This document shows positions 1 through 7,489 of a stretch of 36,758 nucleotides of DNA, piece by piece (the stretch's first letter is position 1; each line of letters starts with the position of its first letter). The notes under the pieces were generated by a model. It saw only the letters and a list, made by a program, of their open reading frames with translations. It searched no databases and was not told where the DNA came from. The position numbers were made by a program, and so were the translations under genes. Source of the stretch: Streptomyces gelaticus. GTDB taxonomy: Bacteria; Actinomycetota; Actinomycetes; Streptomycetales; Streptomycetaceae. The stretch spans positions 29,350-66,107 of the forward strand of contig NZ_BMTF01000017.1 in assembly GCF_014649535.1 (NCBI RefSeq), read 5' to 3'.

Positions 1-213
1 GAGGGCGATGTCCTCGGCCAGGCCCAGTCCGGGGTCCGTTCCTCGCTGCGGATGCTCACCGTCATCGACGACGAGGAGGTCATCGCCGCCGCACGGGAGG
101 AGGCCGTGGCGGTCGTCGCGGCCGACCCGGAGCTGGAACACCTGCCGGGGCTGCGGACGGCGCTGGACGCGCTGCTCGACAAGGAGCGCGAGCAGTACCT
201 CGACAAGGGCTGA
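1..213 (+). CDS. recG: ATP-dependent DNA helicase RecG, C-terminal end (partial)
   Basis: The window opens inside this gene; only the last 70 codons are present, ending at TGA 211-213. RecG is a superfamily 2 helicase that remodels stalled replication forks and Holliday junctions. The visible part begins EGDVLGQAQSG, followed by RSSLRMLTVIDDEEVI and a helical acidic tail ending in DKEREQYLDKG. This matches the end of the RecG helicase C-terminal domain, where the GDVLG-x-Q-SG motif is characteristic. It lies 106 bp upstream of rsmD, the usual actinobacterial order. No helicase motifs are inside the window, so the assignment rests on the C-terminal motif and on synteny. Confidence 0.85.
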   Translation, partial: EGDVLGQAQSGVRSSLRMLTVIDDEEVIAAAREEAVAVVAADPELEHLPGLRTALDALLDKEREQYLDKG

Positions 214-319
214 CCGGAGACACCGGGTGCGCGGGCCCGATCGGCCGCAACGCCATATCGTGGGTGGCACGGCGCCGGGGCACCCCGCGGGCCGCCCACG
301 AACCGAGGACCAGACACCC

Positions 320-904
320 ATGACCCGCGTGATCGCCGGCTCGGCCGGCGGACGCCGCCTGGCCGTTCCGCCCGGCACCGGCACCCGCCCCACCTCCGAC
401 CGTGCGCGCGAGGGCCTCTTCTCCACCTGGGAAGCCCTCCTCGGCAGCCTGGAGGGCACCCGTATCGCCGATCTGTACGCGGGTTCCGGAGCCGTCGGTC
501 TGGAGGCGCTCTCCCGGGGCGCGGTGCACGCCCTGCTCGTCGAGGCCGATCCCAAGGCCGTCCGCACCGTCCGGGACAACGTCCGCACGCTCGGCCTGCC
601 CGGCGCCGAGGTCCGTACCGGCAAGGCCGAGCAGATCGTGACGGGACCTGCCCCGGCCCAGCCGTACGACGTGGTGTTCCTGGACCCGCCGTACGCCGTC
701 ACCGACAACGATCTTGGCGAGATACTGCTCACACTCCGTGCCCAGGGGTGGCTCACGGCCGATGCCCTCGTCACCGTGGAACGCAGCACCAGAGGCGGAG
801 AATTCGACTGGCCCGAGGGGTTCGAACCCTTGCGGGCCCGTCGATACGGCGAAGGAACGCTTTGGTACGGTCGCGCCGCCTCTACGTGCGAAGACGCACG
901 ATGA
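320..904 (+). CDS. rsmD: 16S rRNA (guanine(966)-N(2))-methyltransferase RsmD
   Basis: 194 aa from ATG 320. RsmD uses S-adenosylmethionine to methylate G966 of 16S rRNA during 30S assembly in the cytoplasm. The protein begins MTRVIAGSAGGRRLAVPPG and has the conserved TRPTSDRAREGLFS segment at residues 22-35. The SAM-binding motif DLYAGSGAVGLEALSRG starts at residue 51, and the catalytic DPPY box (FLDPPY) is at 120-125. Length and motif order are normal for the family. The frame is open upstream of 320 into recG, but homology starts at this ATG. The stop overlaps an ATG at 901 by four bases (ATGA), which suggests translational coupling to coaD. Confidence 0.95.
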   Translation: MTRVIAGSAGGRRLAVPPGTGTRPTSDRAREGLFSTWEALLGSLEGTRIADLYAGSGAVGLEALSRGAVHALLVEADPKAVRTVRDNVRTLGLPGAEVRTGKAEQIVTGPAPAQPYDVVFLDPPYAVTDNDLGEILLTLRAQGWLTADALVTVERSTRGGEFDWPEGFEPLRARRYGEGTLWYGRAASTCEDAR

Positions 905-930
905 CCGCACCGGAGAGCGAGGGAACCAAG

Positions 931-1410
931 TTGCGCCGCGCCGTCTGTCCGGGGTCGTTCGACCCCATCACCAATGGACACCTCGACATCATTGGCCGCG
1001 CCTCGAAGCTGTACGACGTGGTGCATGTCGCGGTGATGATCAACCAGTCCAAGAAGGGCCTGTTCACGGTCGACGAGCGGATCGACCTGATCCGCCAGGT
1101 CACCGCGGACTTCGACAACGTCCAGGTCGAGTCCTTCCACGGCCTCCTGGTCGACTTCTGCAAGCAGCGCGACATCCCGGCGATCGTCAAGGGCCTGAGG
1201 GCCGTCAGCGACTTCGACTACGAGCTCCAGATGGCCCAGATGAACAACGGCCTCTCCGGCGTCGAGACGCTCTTCGTACCGACCAATCCGACCTACAGCT
1301 TCCTGTCGTCCTCCCTGGTCAAGGAGGTCGCCACCTGGGGCGGCGACGTCTCCCACCTGCTCCCCCCGGTGGTCCACCGGGCCCTCACCGAGCGTCTCGC
1401 CCGGGGCTGA
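931..1410 (+). CDS. coaD: Phosphopantetheine adenylyltransferase (CoaD)
   Basis: 159 aa from TTG 931. CoaD transfers AMP from ATP to 4'-phosphopantetheine, the penultimate step of coenzyme A synthesis. The nucleotidyltransferase motif CPGSFDPITNGHLDI lies at the N-terminus and contains the T/HxGH-type signature. KGLRAVSDFDYELQMAQMN and the second nucleotide motif in YSFLSSSLVKEV are both present. TTG 931 gives the family-standard length and is preceded by GAGGGA. An in-frame ATG at 901, overlapping the rsmD stop, would add ten non-conserved residues and is the alternative start. Pairing with rsmD is common in bacteria. Confidence 0.93.
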   Translation: MRRAVCPGSFDPITNGHLDIIGRASKLYDVVHVAVMINQSKKGLFTVDERIDLIRQVTADFDNVQVESFHGLLVDFCKQRDIPAIVKGLRAVSDFDYELQMAQMNNGLSGVETLFVPTNPTYSFLSSSLVKEVATWGGDVSHLLPPVVHRALTERLARG

Positions 1411-1508
1411 TCCACTGACGGACCGTCACCAGGTGTCGGACGGGCGCCGACTGGCCTTACAGTCGTCCCGTCCGTCTCCAATCGGCTGTAGAGAGTGGCG
1501 AGCACACG

Positions 1509-2591
1509 GTGGACGTGCAGAAGAAGCTCGACGAGATCGTCGAAGCGGTCGGGAGCGCCCGGTCGATGCCCATGTCGGCCTCGTGCGTGGTCAACCGCGC
1601 CGAGCTGCTCGCGATGCTCGAAGAGGTGCGTGAGGCCCTGCCCGGCTCGCTCGCCCACGCCCAGGAGCTCATCGGCGGCCAGGAGCAGCTGGCCGAGCAG
1701 GCCCGCCAGGAGGCCGAGCGGATCATTGGGGCCGCCCGCGCCGAACGCACCTCGCTGATCGCCGACACCGAGATCGCCCGGCAGTCCCGCAGCGAGGCCG
1801 ACCGCATCCTCGACGAGGCCCGTCGCGAGGCCGCCGAGGTCCGCGCCGAGGCCGACGAGTACGTCGACAGCAAGCTGGCCAACTTCGAGGTCGTGCTCAC
1901 CAAGACGATCGGCTCGGTCGACCGGGGCCGCGAGAAGCTCCTCGGCCGCGGGCAGCCCTTCGACGAGCAGGGCTACGAGGACCCGGACTTCGCCGAGGCC
2001 CCCGAGCGCAGCACCGACCCGGCCACGCTCCAGCGCCGGGCGGACGAGTACGTCGACACCAAGCTGGGCGCCTTCGAGGCCGTGCTCGCCAAGACCCTGG
2101 AGGCGGTCGGCCGCGGACGGCAGAAACTGCACGGCAGGATCCCCACCGACGACCTCGGCGCGCATGTGGCCGCCCAGGACGCCGCGGGCGACCAGGGGCG
2201 CATCAGCGACGAGGACCACTGGGCCGGCCTCGCCGAGCTCGCCACCCCGCAGCCGCAGCCGGCGCACCAGCAGGCCCAGCCCCATTTCCCCGCCCAGACG
2301 CAGCCCGGCTACGCGGAGACCTACGCGTACCAGGACCAGCCGCAGCAGGACGCCTACGGATACCAGCAGCAGCCGGACCCGTACGCAGCGGCGTATCAGC
2401 AGCAGGGCTACGACCAGAGCCAGGCCCAGGCCCAGGCCCAGATCCCGGTCCAGGGGTATGACGGCTGGCCCCAGCAGCAGCCCCAGCAGGCCCTCCAGCC
2501 GCAGGGCGAGAGCGCCCTCGACGAGACCAGCCTCTTCGACACCAGCATGATCGACCTGGACCAGCTCCGCCGGTACGAACAGGAGCGCTGA
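1509..2591 (+). CDS. DivIVA-like coiled-coil protein with internal repeat and Gln/Tyr-rich tail
   Basis: 360 aa from GTG 1509. Streptomyces homologues are annotated as cell-division initiation protein (DivIVA/GpsB-like) or as ATP-synthase-B-like coiled coil; the function is not established. Residues 1-55 form a compact N-terminal segment, and 55-147 are heptad-rich and strongly charged, consistent with a coiled coil. A segment of about 32 residues is duplicated: ADEYVDSKLANFEVVL at 116-131 and ADEYVDTKLGAFEAVL at 178-193, each ending near a KL-x-GR. Residues 247-332 are dominated by Gln, Tyr, Pro and Ala and look disordered. A short conserved-looking end, SLFDTSMIDLDQLRRYE, closes the protein. 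It lies between coaD and the DUF177-rpmF-rnc set, probably in its own transcription unit. Confidence 0.75.
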   Translation: MDVQKKLDEIVEAVGSARSMPMSASCVVNRAELLAMLEEVREALPGSLAHAQELIGGQEQLAEQARQEAERIIGAARAERTSLIADTEIARQSRSEADRILDEARREAAEVRAEADEYVDSKLANFEVVLTKTIGSVDRGREKLLGRGQPFDEQGYEDPDFAEAPERSTDPATLQRRADEYVDTKLGAFEAVLAKTLEAVGRGRQKLHGRIPTDDLGAHVAAQDAAGDQGRISDEDHWAGLAELATPQPQPAHQQAQPHFPAQTQPGYAETYAYQDQPQQDAYGYQQQPDPYAAAYQQQGYDQSQAQAQAQIPVQGYDGWPQQQPQQALQPQGESALDETSLFDTSMIDLDQLRRYEQER

Positions 2592-2597
2592 CCGCAA

Positions 2598-2631
2598 GCG
2601 GCCGGGCCCCGACCCGGTCGGCCCCGGCCGC
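2598..2631 (+). terminator. GC-rich hairpin after the DivIVA-like gene
   Basis: Arms at 2598-2614 and 2616-2631 are complementary except for one bulged base, with a very tight turn so the innermost pairs must open. It lies 7 bp after the stop codon at 2591. No T-run follows, which is common for Streptomyces terminators. The sequence is simple GC-rich repeat and could fold by chance. Confidence 0.4.
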
Positions 2632-2753
2632 CCGGATTGGGAGCTGGGCGGCGCGTCCAGTATCCTGGCTCCTCGGTCGCGCGTATGTCCGCGGTCCCGG
2701 CTGCCCGTTTCGACTCCGAATCCGGTCGGCCCTCCCCACGATGTGCGTTGCAC

Positions 2754-3428
2754 ATGATCTCGAAAGCAGGAAAAGCCCTGAACGGCCACCTCGACCACCG
2801 AAACCCCCTCGTGTTCGATACGCACGAGCTGGGCCGGCGTCCCGGTGCCCTCCAGCGGCTCTCCCGCACGGTGGACGCACCTGGTCCGCCGGCTGTTCTC
2901 GGCATCGACGGGGTCATCGGTGTGCCGGAAGGCGCACCCGTGGAGCTGGACCTCCGCCTCGAATCGGTCGTGGAAGGGGTGCTTGTCACAGGCACCGCCC
3001 GTGCGTCGGCCGAGGGGGAGTGCGTAAGGTGTCTGGAGCCGCTGCGCCTAGAGGTTGCGGCGGACTTCCAGGAGATGTTCTCGTACCCTGACGCCGATGA
3101 CCGGGGCCGCAGCAGCAAGGCGGAGCCGGCCGACGACGCCGAGGACGACGAGGACAGGCTCTTCATCGAGGACGGCCTGTTCGACCTCGAACCAGTGCTG
3201 CGCGATGCGGTGGTGCTCGCACTGCCGATGCAGCCGGTGTGCCGGGAGTCCTGTGCCGGTCTGTGTTCCGAATGCGGAATCAGGCTGGACGAGAACCCCG
3301 GTCATCACCATGATGCCGTCGACATTCGTTGGGCGGCATTGCAAGGACTCGCCGACACCGTTCAGGACGGCGAGAAGGACAACATGGGCGGCGCCGAAGC
3401 GGGCGTCGACGAGAAGCAGGAGAAGTAG
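2754..3428 (+). CDS. DUF177 / YceD-family cysteine-rich protein
   Basis: 224 aa from ATG 2754. The DUF177 (YceD) family sits immediately upstream of rpmF across bacteria and plants and has been linked to 23S rRNA accumulation or 50S assembly; the biochemistry is unknown. The family core LVFDTHELGRRPGALQRL is followed by a CVRC pair at residues 85-88 (ECVRCLEPL). A distal CRESCAGLCSECG cluster follows, with HHH (PGHHHD) after it, so metal binding is plausible. An acidic linker (AEDDEDR) separates the halves. Start choice is uncertain: ATG 2754 has no clear ribosome site, whereas AGGAAA at 2768-2773 would serve CTG 2778, which also fits the usual homologue length. It ends 2 bp before rpmF, so the two are surely cotranscribed. 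Confidence 0.85.
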   Translation: MISKAGKALNGHLDHRNPLVFDTHELGRRPGALQRLSRTVDAPGPPAVLGIDGVIGVPEGAPVELDLRLESVVEGVLVTGTARASAEGECVRCLEPLRLEVAADFQEMFSYPDADDRGRSSKAEPADDAEDDEDRLFIEDGLFDLEPVLRDAVVLALPMQPVCRESCAGLCSECGIRLDENPGHHHDAVDIRWAALQGLADTVQDGEKDNMGGAEAGVDEKQEK

Positions 3429-3430
3429 CC

Positions 3431-3604
3431 GTGGCTGTTCCGAAGCGGAAGATGTCGCGCAGCAACACGCGCCACCGCCGGTCGCAGTGGAAGGCTGCGG
3501 TCCCCACCCTGGTTTCGTGTGAGCGTTGCCAGGAGCCGAAGCTGCAGCACATCGCGTGCCCCAGCTGCGGCACGTACAACAAGCGCCAGGTCCTCGAGGT
3601 CTGA
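3431..3604 (+). CDS. rpmF: 50S ribosomal protein L32
   Basis: 57 aa from GTG 3431. L32 is a small zinc-binding protein of the large ribosomal subunit. The sequence MAVPKRKMSRSNTRHRRSQW is the family N-terminus. CERC and CPSC pairs, 13 residues apart, form the four-cysteine zinc site, so this is the zinc-containing (C+) paralogue; Streptomyces also has zinc-free versions elsewhere. It starts 2 bp after the DUF177 stop and lies 19 bp before the rnc start, the conserved yceD-rpmF-rnc order of Actinobacteria. Confidence 0.97.
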   Translation: MAVPKRKMSRSNTRHRRSQWKAAVPTLVSCERCQEPKLQHIACPSCGTYNKRQVLEV

Positions 3605-3623
3605 GCGGCTGGTGAGAGGCCCG

Positions 3624-4448
3624 ATGTCTGAGTTGTCCAACGCCAAGAAGAAGGCAGACAACGTCAACACAGCCTCGTCCCACACGCTTCTGGAAGGGCG
3701 GCTCGGGTATCAACTCGAGACCGCCCTTCTGGTGCGCGCGCTGACCCACCGTTCGTACGCGTACGAGAACGGCGGTCTGCCCACCAACGAGCGGCTCGAA
3801 TTCCTCGGGGACTCGGTGCTCGGTCTGGTGGTCACGGACACGCTGTACCGCACCCACCCCGACCTGCCCGAAGGCCAGCTGGCCAAGCTGCGGGCCGCGG
3901 TGGTCAACTCGCGTGCGCTTGCGGAAGTGGGCCGCGGCCTCGAACTCGGCTCCTTCATCCGGCTCGGCCGGGGCGAAGAGGGCACGGGAGGCCGGGACAA
4001 GGCGTCCATCCTCGCCGACACCCTTGAAGCGGTGATCGGCGCGGTCTATCTCGACCAGGGCCTCGGCGCGGCCTCGGAGCTGGTGCACCGGCTCTTCGAC
4101 CCGCTGATCGACAGGTCCTCGAACCTCGGTGCCGGCCTGGACTGGAAGACCAGCCTTCAGGAGCTCACCGCCGGCGAGAGCCTCGGAGTCCCCGAGTACC
4201 TCGTCACGGAGACCGGCCCGGACCACGAGAAGACCTTTACTGCTGCTGCTCGCGTCGGTGGTGTCTCGTACGGCACCGGCACCGGCCGTAGCAAGAAGGA
4301 AGCGGAGCAGCAGGCGGCGGAGTCCGCCTGGCGCGAGATCAGCGCCGCCGCGGAGGAACGGGCGGCAGCGGCCAAGGACGCTGCCGATGAAGGGGGCGCC
4401 GACACCCCTGCAGGCCCGTCGCCGTCCACGGACGCGGCTCCGGCCTGA
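3624..4448 (+). CDS. rnc: Ribonuclease III (AbsB)
   Basis: 274 aa from ATG 3624, preceded by GAGAGG at 3614-3619. An in-frame GTG at 3612 would add four residues. RNase III cleaves double-stranded RNA in rRNA processing and in mRNA control. In S. coelicolor this gene is absB, needed for antibiotic production. The signature NERLEFLGDS is at 55-64 (Glu59 and Asp63 are metal ligands). A second catalytic block, DKASILADTLEAVIGAVYLD, is at 125-144 (Asp132, Glu135). A dsRNA-binding domain follows from DWKTSLQELT at about 173 to residue 245, with the lysine-containing GRSKKEAEQQAA helix. The last 30 residues are an Ala-rich tail. All catalytic residues are intact. Confidence 0.96.
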   Translation: MSELSNAKKKADNVNTASSHTLLEGRLGYQLETALLVRALTHRSYAYENGGLPTNERLEFLGDSVLGLVVTDTLYRTHPDLPEGQLAKLRAAVVNSRALAEVGRGLELGSFIRLGRGEEGTGGRDKASILADTLEAVIGAVYLDQGLGAASELVHRLFDPLIDRSSNLGAGLDWKTSLQELTAGESLGVPEYLVTETGPDHEKTFTAAARVGGVSYGTGTGRSKKEAEQQAAESAWREISAAAEERAAAAKDAADEGGADTPAGPSPSTDAAPA

Positions 4449-4453
4449 CCCCC

Positions 4454-4490
4454 AGAACCCCCCCGGTGCCCCCGCGCACCGGGGGGTTCT
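4454..4490 (+). terminator. Intrinsic terminator after rnc
   Basis: AGAACCCCCCCGGTGC (4454-4469) pairs with GCACCGGGGGGTTCT (4476-4490) through 15 pairs with one bulged C and a 6-nt loop, ending in TTCT. It lies 6 bp after the rnc stop and 53 bp before the mutM start. It therefore probably ends the rpmF-rnc transcript or partly attenuates read-through into mutM. Confidence 0.75.
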
Positions 4491-4542
4491 TCCTGCCCGG
4501 AAACGTACTCTTTACCCGGACCGTCCTTTCAGGAGTGACACC

Positions 4543-5433
4543 GTGCCCGAGCTGCCCGAGGTCGAAGTCGTACGACGTGGTCTCGAACGCTGGGTCACCG
4601 GCCGGACGGTCGGTGATGTCGAGGTGCTGCACCCGCGTGCCGTCCGCCGCCATCTCGCCGGTGGCATGGACTTCGCGGCCCGGCTCGGCGGCGCCCGCTT
4701 CGGTACGGCGATGCGCCGGGGCAAGTACCTCTGGGTGCCGCTGGACGACGCGTCCAGCTCGCTCCTGGGCCACCTCGGCATGAGCGGCCAGCTGCTCGTG
4801 CAGCCGCAGGACGCACCCGACGAGAAGCATCTGCGGATCCGGATCCGCTTCGACGACTCCCTGGGCACCGAGCTCCGCTTCGTCGACCAGCGGACCTTCG
4901 GAGGGCTCTCGCTCCACGAGAACACCCCCGACGGGCTGCCCGACACCATCGCGCACATCGCCCGCGACCCCCTGGACCCGGCCTTCGACGACGCCGCCTT
5001 CCACGCGGCCCTGCGCCTGCGCCGTACGACCGTCAAGCGGGCCCTGCTCGACCAGTCGCTGATCAGCGGCGTCGGCAACATCTACGCGGACGAGGCGCTC
5101 TGGCGCAGCAGGCTGCACTACGACCGGCCGACCGCGACCCTCACCCGCCCCAAGTCGGCCGAACTGCTCGGCCACGTCCGTGACGTGATGAGTGCTGCGC
5201 TCGACCAGGGCGGCACCAGCTTCGACAGCCTCTACGTCAATGTGAACGGCGAGTCCGGCTATTTCGACCGCTCGCTGGACGCCTACGGGCGCGAGGACGA
5301 GCCCTGCCACCGCTGCGGTACGCCGATGCGCCGCCGCCCCTGGATGAACCGCTCCAGCTACTTCTGCCCCCGCTGCCAGCGGCCGCCGCGCACGGCTCAG
5401 GAAACTGCCCGGCCGGGGTGCGTATCGTCGTAG
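4543..5433 (+). CDS. mutM: Formamidopyrimidine-DNA glycosylase (Fpg/MutM)
   Basis: 296 aa from GTG 4543, with AGGAG at 4531-4535. Fpg removes 8-oxoguanine and formamidopyrimidines and nicks the resulting abasic site. The mature N-terminus after Met removal is PELPEVE, with catalytic Pro2 and Glu3. The conserved Lys61 is in RRGKYLW. The H2TH region contains DQSLISGVGNIYADEALW, and the C-terminal zinc finger is CHRCGTP...YFCPRC. About ten residues after the finger (QETARPGCVSS) exceed the usual end. They are encoded where the gene runs 37 bp into the convergent HxlR-type gene, so the stop may have moved downstream. Confidence 0.95.
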   Translation: MPELPEVEVVRRGLERWVTGRTVGDVEVLHPRAVRRHLAGGMDFAARLGGARFGTAMRRGKYLWVPLDDASSSLLGHLGMSGQLLVQPQDAPDEKHLRIRIRFDDSLGTELRFVDQRTFGGLSLHENTPDGLPDTIAHIARDPLDPAFDDAAFHAALRLRRTTVKRALLDQSLISGVGNIYADEALWRSRLHYDRPTATLTRPKSAELLGHVRDVMSAALDQGGTSFDSLYVNVNGESGYFDRSLDAYGREDEPCHRCGTPMRRRPWMNRSSYFCPRCQRPPRTAQETARPGCVSS

Positions 5434-5798
5434 TGGTCACGGGCCCGGAGCACCTCGGGCATCCGGCCCTCGACGAGCTGGATCAGCGCGAGCAGCCGCT
5501 CGGCCACCTGCCGGCCCAGGGGTGTCAGCTCGTAGTCGACGCGCGGCGGATTGACCGGCTGCGCCTCCCGATGGACCAGGCCGTCCCGTTCCAGGGCGTG
5601 GAGCGTCTGGGAGAGCATCTTCTCGCTCACGCCGTCGACCCGGCGACGGAGCTCGTTGAAGCGGAAACCGCCTTCGTACAGCGCTCCCAGTGTCAGACTG
5701 CCCCAGCGCCCGGTGACGTGCTCCAGCGTGCCGCGTGAGGGGCACTGCCTGGAGAACACATCGAAGGCGAGCTCGTCCAGACGGGTGTTCTCGTCCAT
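5397..5798 (-). CDS. HxlR-family winged-helix transcriptional regulator
   Basis: 133 aa. HxlR/MarR-like regulators are single-domain winged-helix DNA-binding dimers, often sensing electrophiles or redox state. Key family features are CPSRGTLEHVTGRWGSLTLGAL (a Cys at the start of the domain), FRFNELRRRVDGVSEKMLSQTLHALERDGLVHRE as the recognition-helix block, and PRVDYELTPLGRQVAERL as the wing and dimer helix. The single Cys at residue 19 is the only thiol. The gene is monocistronic and its 3' end overlaps mutM by 37 bp tail to tail. No target gene is adjacent in the divergent direction, since the next gene (5875-6801) is on the same strand upstream. Confidence 0.88.
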   Translation of the reverse strand: MDENTRLDELAFDVFSRQCPSRGTLEHVTGRWGSLTLGALYEGGFRFNELRRRVDGVSEKMLSQTLHALERDGLVHREAQPVNPPRVDYELTPLGRQVAERLLALIQLVEGRMPEVLRARDHYDDTHPGRAVS

Positions 5799-5874
5799 AC
5801 CGAGCAGCCTACGCCCGCACAGCGCTCACTGCGGGAGCGTGCTTTCCGGGAGTGAGTGCTGTGCGGAGTGCGGC

Positions 5875-6801
5875 TCAGAAGCCGAAGTCCTGGGTCCACC
5901 AAGGGCCGCCCGAGCCGTAGTGGACACCGACGCCGAGCGTCTTGTAGTCGCAGTTGAGAATGTTCGCCCGGTGGCCGTCGCTGTTCATCCAGGAGTCCAT
6001 CACGGCCTGCGCGTCGGCCTGGCCGTGGGCTATGTTCTCGGCGGCGAGGCCCCGTACGCCGGCCTTCGACGCGCGGTCCCAGGGGGTCCGGCCGTCGGGG
6101 TCGGTGTGGTCGAAGAAGCTGCGGGCGGCCATGTCCTCGCTGAAGTCCTGGGCGAGCGAGGCGAGCGAGGCGCTGGCGGTCAGCGGGCTGCAGCCCACCT
6201 TCCCGCGCTCCTGATTGACCAGCGCGAGCACGGCGGACGAGGCGGAGGCGGCGATCGGTGCCGGGGCGGCGGCGCTACGGGTCGCGGGGGCGGAAGTCTT
6301 CGGCGCGGCCGAGGACTTCTCGGTGGTGGGGGCGGTGCTCTTCCCGTTCCCGGCAGCCGCGGACTTCGACGGCGCGGCCGGGGACGGCTCCGCACGCTCG
6401 GGCGCCTTCGAAGACGTCTTGGAAGGGGAGGCGGGGGCTCCGATGGGGGATCCGGTCCGCGTCGGGCCCTCGGCCCGGCCGGTGCCGCGATCGGTCGGTG
6501 CGGACGCGGTGCCGCGGTCGGCCGGTGCGGTGCTGGAGCCGCCCTGGGCCTGCAGATCAGGTGCGCTTCCGGCCCGTACCCGGTCGGCGCCGCCGCCCAG
6601 GGGGAAGCCGTCGGTGCCGGGCACCAGGCCGGAGGCCACCGCCACGGCTCCCACGGCAAGGGCCGCGAAGACGCCGACCAGTCCCGTACGGACAGGTGCT
6701 CCGGAGCGCTTCCTGCGGTGCCCGCCGTGGTTGCGGCCCGCGACCTTCGCCGCGTGGTCCTCAGCGGCCGGAGCCGCGGCGGAGCGTCGATGGCGTCCCA
6801 T
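5875..6801 (-). CDS. Secreted or membrane-anchored CAP-domain (SCP/PR1-like) protein
   Basis: 308 aa from ATG 6801, chosen because GGAAGGG lies at a suitable distance upstream; the frame is open to 6903. A basic N-terminus (GRHRR, HRRKRSG) is followed by one hydrophobic segment, TGLVGVFAALAVGAVAVASG, consistent with an uncleaved anchor or long signal. A stretch of about 110 residues rich in Ser, Thr, Ala, Pro and Lys forms a wall-spanning linker. The last 120 residues are a CAP domain: VLALVNQERGKVGCSPL, FFDHTDPDGRTPW, AAENIAHG and WMNSDGHRANILN, ending WWTQDFGF. The His and Glu of the CAP cavity are present. Bacterial CAP proteins have varied or unknown extracellular roles. Confidence 0.88.
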   Translation of the reverse strand: MGRHRRSAAAPAAEDHAAKVAGRNHGGHRRKRSGAPVRTGLVGVFAALAVGAVAVASGLVPGTDGFPLGGGADRVRAGSAPDLQAQGGSSTAPADRGTASAPTDRGTGRAEGPTRTGSPIGAPASPSKTSSKAPERAEPSPAAPSKSAAAGNGKSTAPTTEKSSAAPKTSAPATRSAAAPAPIAASASSAVLALVNQERGKVGCSPLTASASLASLAQDFSEDMAARSFFDHTDPDGRTPWDRASKAGVRGLAAENIAHGQADAQAVMDSWMNSDGHRANILNCDYKTLGVGVHYGSGGPWWTQDFGF

Positions 6802-6947
6802 CTGCTGAGCCCTTCCGATGGTCCGGACGCCACATCCGGCGTCGACACGCATCACCCGTTCGAGTGAGGTCATTGCGTCGGGACTGTACGCCATGCCCCC
6901 CACGGCAGGACGTGCTCCGAGAGCGATGGGCCGGTTAGCGTTCGGGC

Positions 6948-7229
6948 ATGAACGAAGAAGTACGACTCACCGCATGGGTACGCGGCCGAGTGCAGCAAGT
7001 GGGGTTCCGCTGGTTCACCAGGGCGAACGCCCTGGAGATCGGTGGTCTCACCGGTTTCGCCCTCAACCTCGACGACGGCAGGGTGCAGGTCGTCGCCGAG
7101 GGTCGGCGTGAGAATTGCCACCGCCTGCTGGACTGGCTGCGCTCGGACGACACACCCGGCCGCGTGGACGGAGTCACTGAGATATGGGACACCCCGCGCG
7201 GCGGTTACGAGGGCTTCGCGATCCGCTGA
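6948..7229 (+). CDS. acyP: Acylphosphatase
   Basis: 93 aa from ATG 6948, the usual family size. Acylphosphatase hydrolyses carboxyl-phosphate bonds such as acetyl or carbamoyl phosphate. The catalytic signature RGRVQQVGFRWF carries the active-site Arg, and GFALNLDDGRVQVVAEG carries the catalytic Asn and the second signature. The C-terminus GYEGFAIR is typical. The gene is transcribed away from the CAP-protein gene; no strong ribosome site is seen before the ATG. In Actinobacteria acyP is commonly found just upstream of smc, as here. Confidence 0.93.
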   Translation: MNEEVRLTAWVRGRVQQVGFRWFTRANALEIGGLTGFALNLDDGRVQVVAEGRRENCHRLLDWLRSDDTPGRVDGVTEIWDTPRGGYEGFAIR

Positions 7230-7394
7230 TCCGGGGCCGGTCCGGGGGTGCGGAGCGGGTCGTGTTCGGACCGTGTTCGAAGCGCCGCTGGGGGTTGTCG
7301 GGCGAGGTGCTCAGCTGCGCACACATGAAATGACCTGCGGAATGACCGGGTGGTTGCCAAGATTCGGATACCGTGCCAGGCTGCGGGAGTAAGG

Positions 7395-7442
7395 ATGATC
7401 TCCACGCCCCGCAGGGACCCGCAGGAGAGTCGCGCCGCATGA
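7395..7442 (+). CDS. Candidate 15-codon ORF (MISTPRRDPQESRAA)
   Basis: ATG 7395 is preceded by GGGAG at 7384-7388. The ORF ends at TGA 7440-7442, inside the start of the next tiny ORF. Nothing about its function can be read from the peptide. It is listed because start, ribosome site and coupling are well formed, but chance is possible at this size. Confidence 0.25.
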   Translation: MISTPRRDPQESRAA

Positions 7443-7489
7443 TCACCGAAGCCGCGCGCCCCCGGGCTGCCCGCCTCTACTGGGTGTGA
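7439..7489 (+). CDS. Candidate 16-codon ORF (MITEAARPRAARLYWV) coupled to the previous one
   Basis: ATG 7439 overlaps the preceding stop as ATGA and has AGGAG at 7423-7427, about 11 bp upstream. It ends at TGA 7487-7489, just before TTGACC. It could be a leader peptide, a coupled pair of micro-proteins, or noise. Confidence 0.25.
   Translation: MITEAARPRAARLYWV

Noticed and set aside
2163..2550. Ser/Thr/Arg-rich alternate frame inside the DivIVA-like gene
   Set aside because: Composition (runs of Arg, Thr, Ser, Pro) is that of a frame-shifted reading of Gln/Pro/Ala codons.
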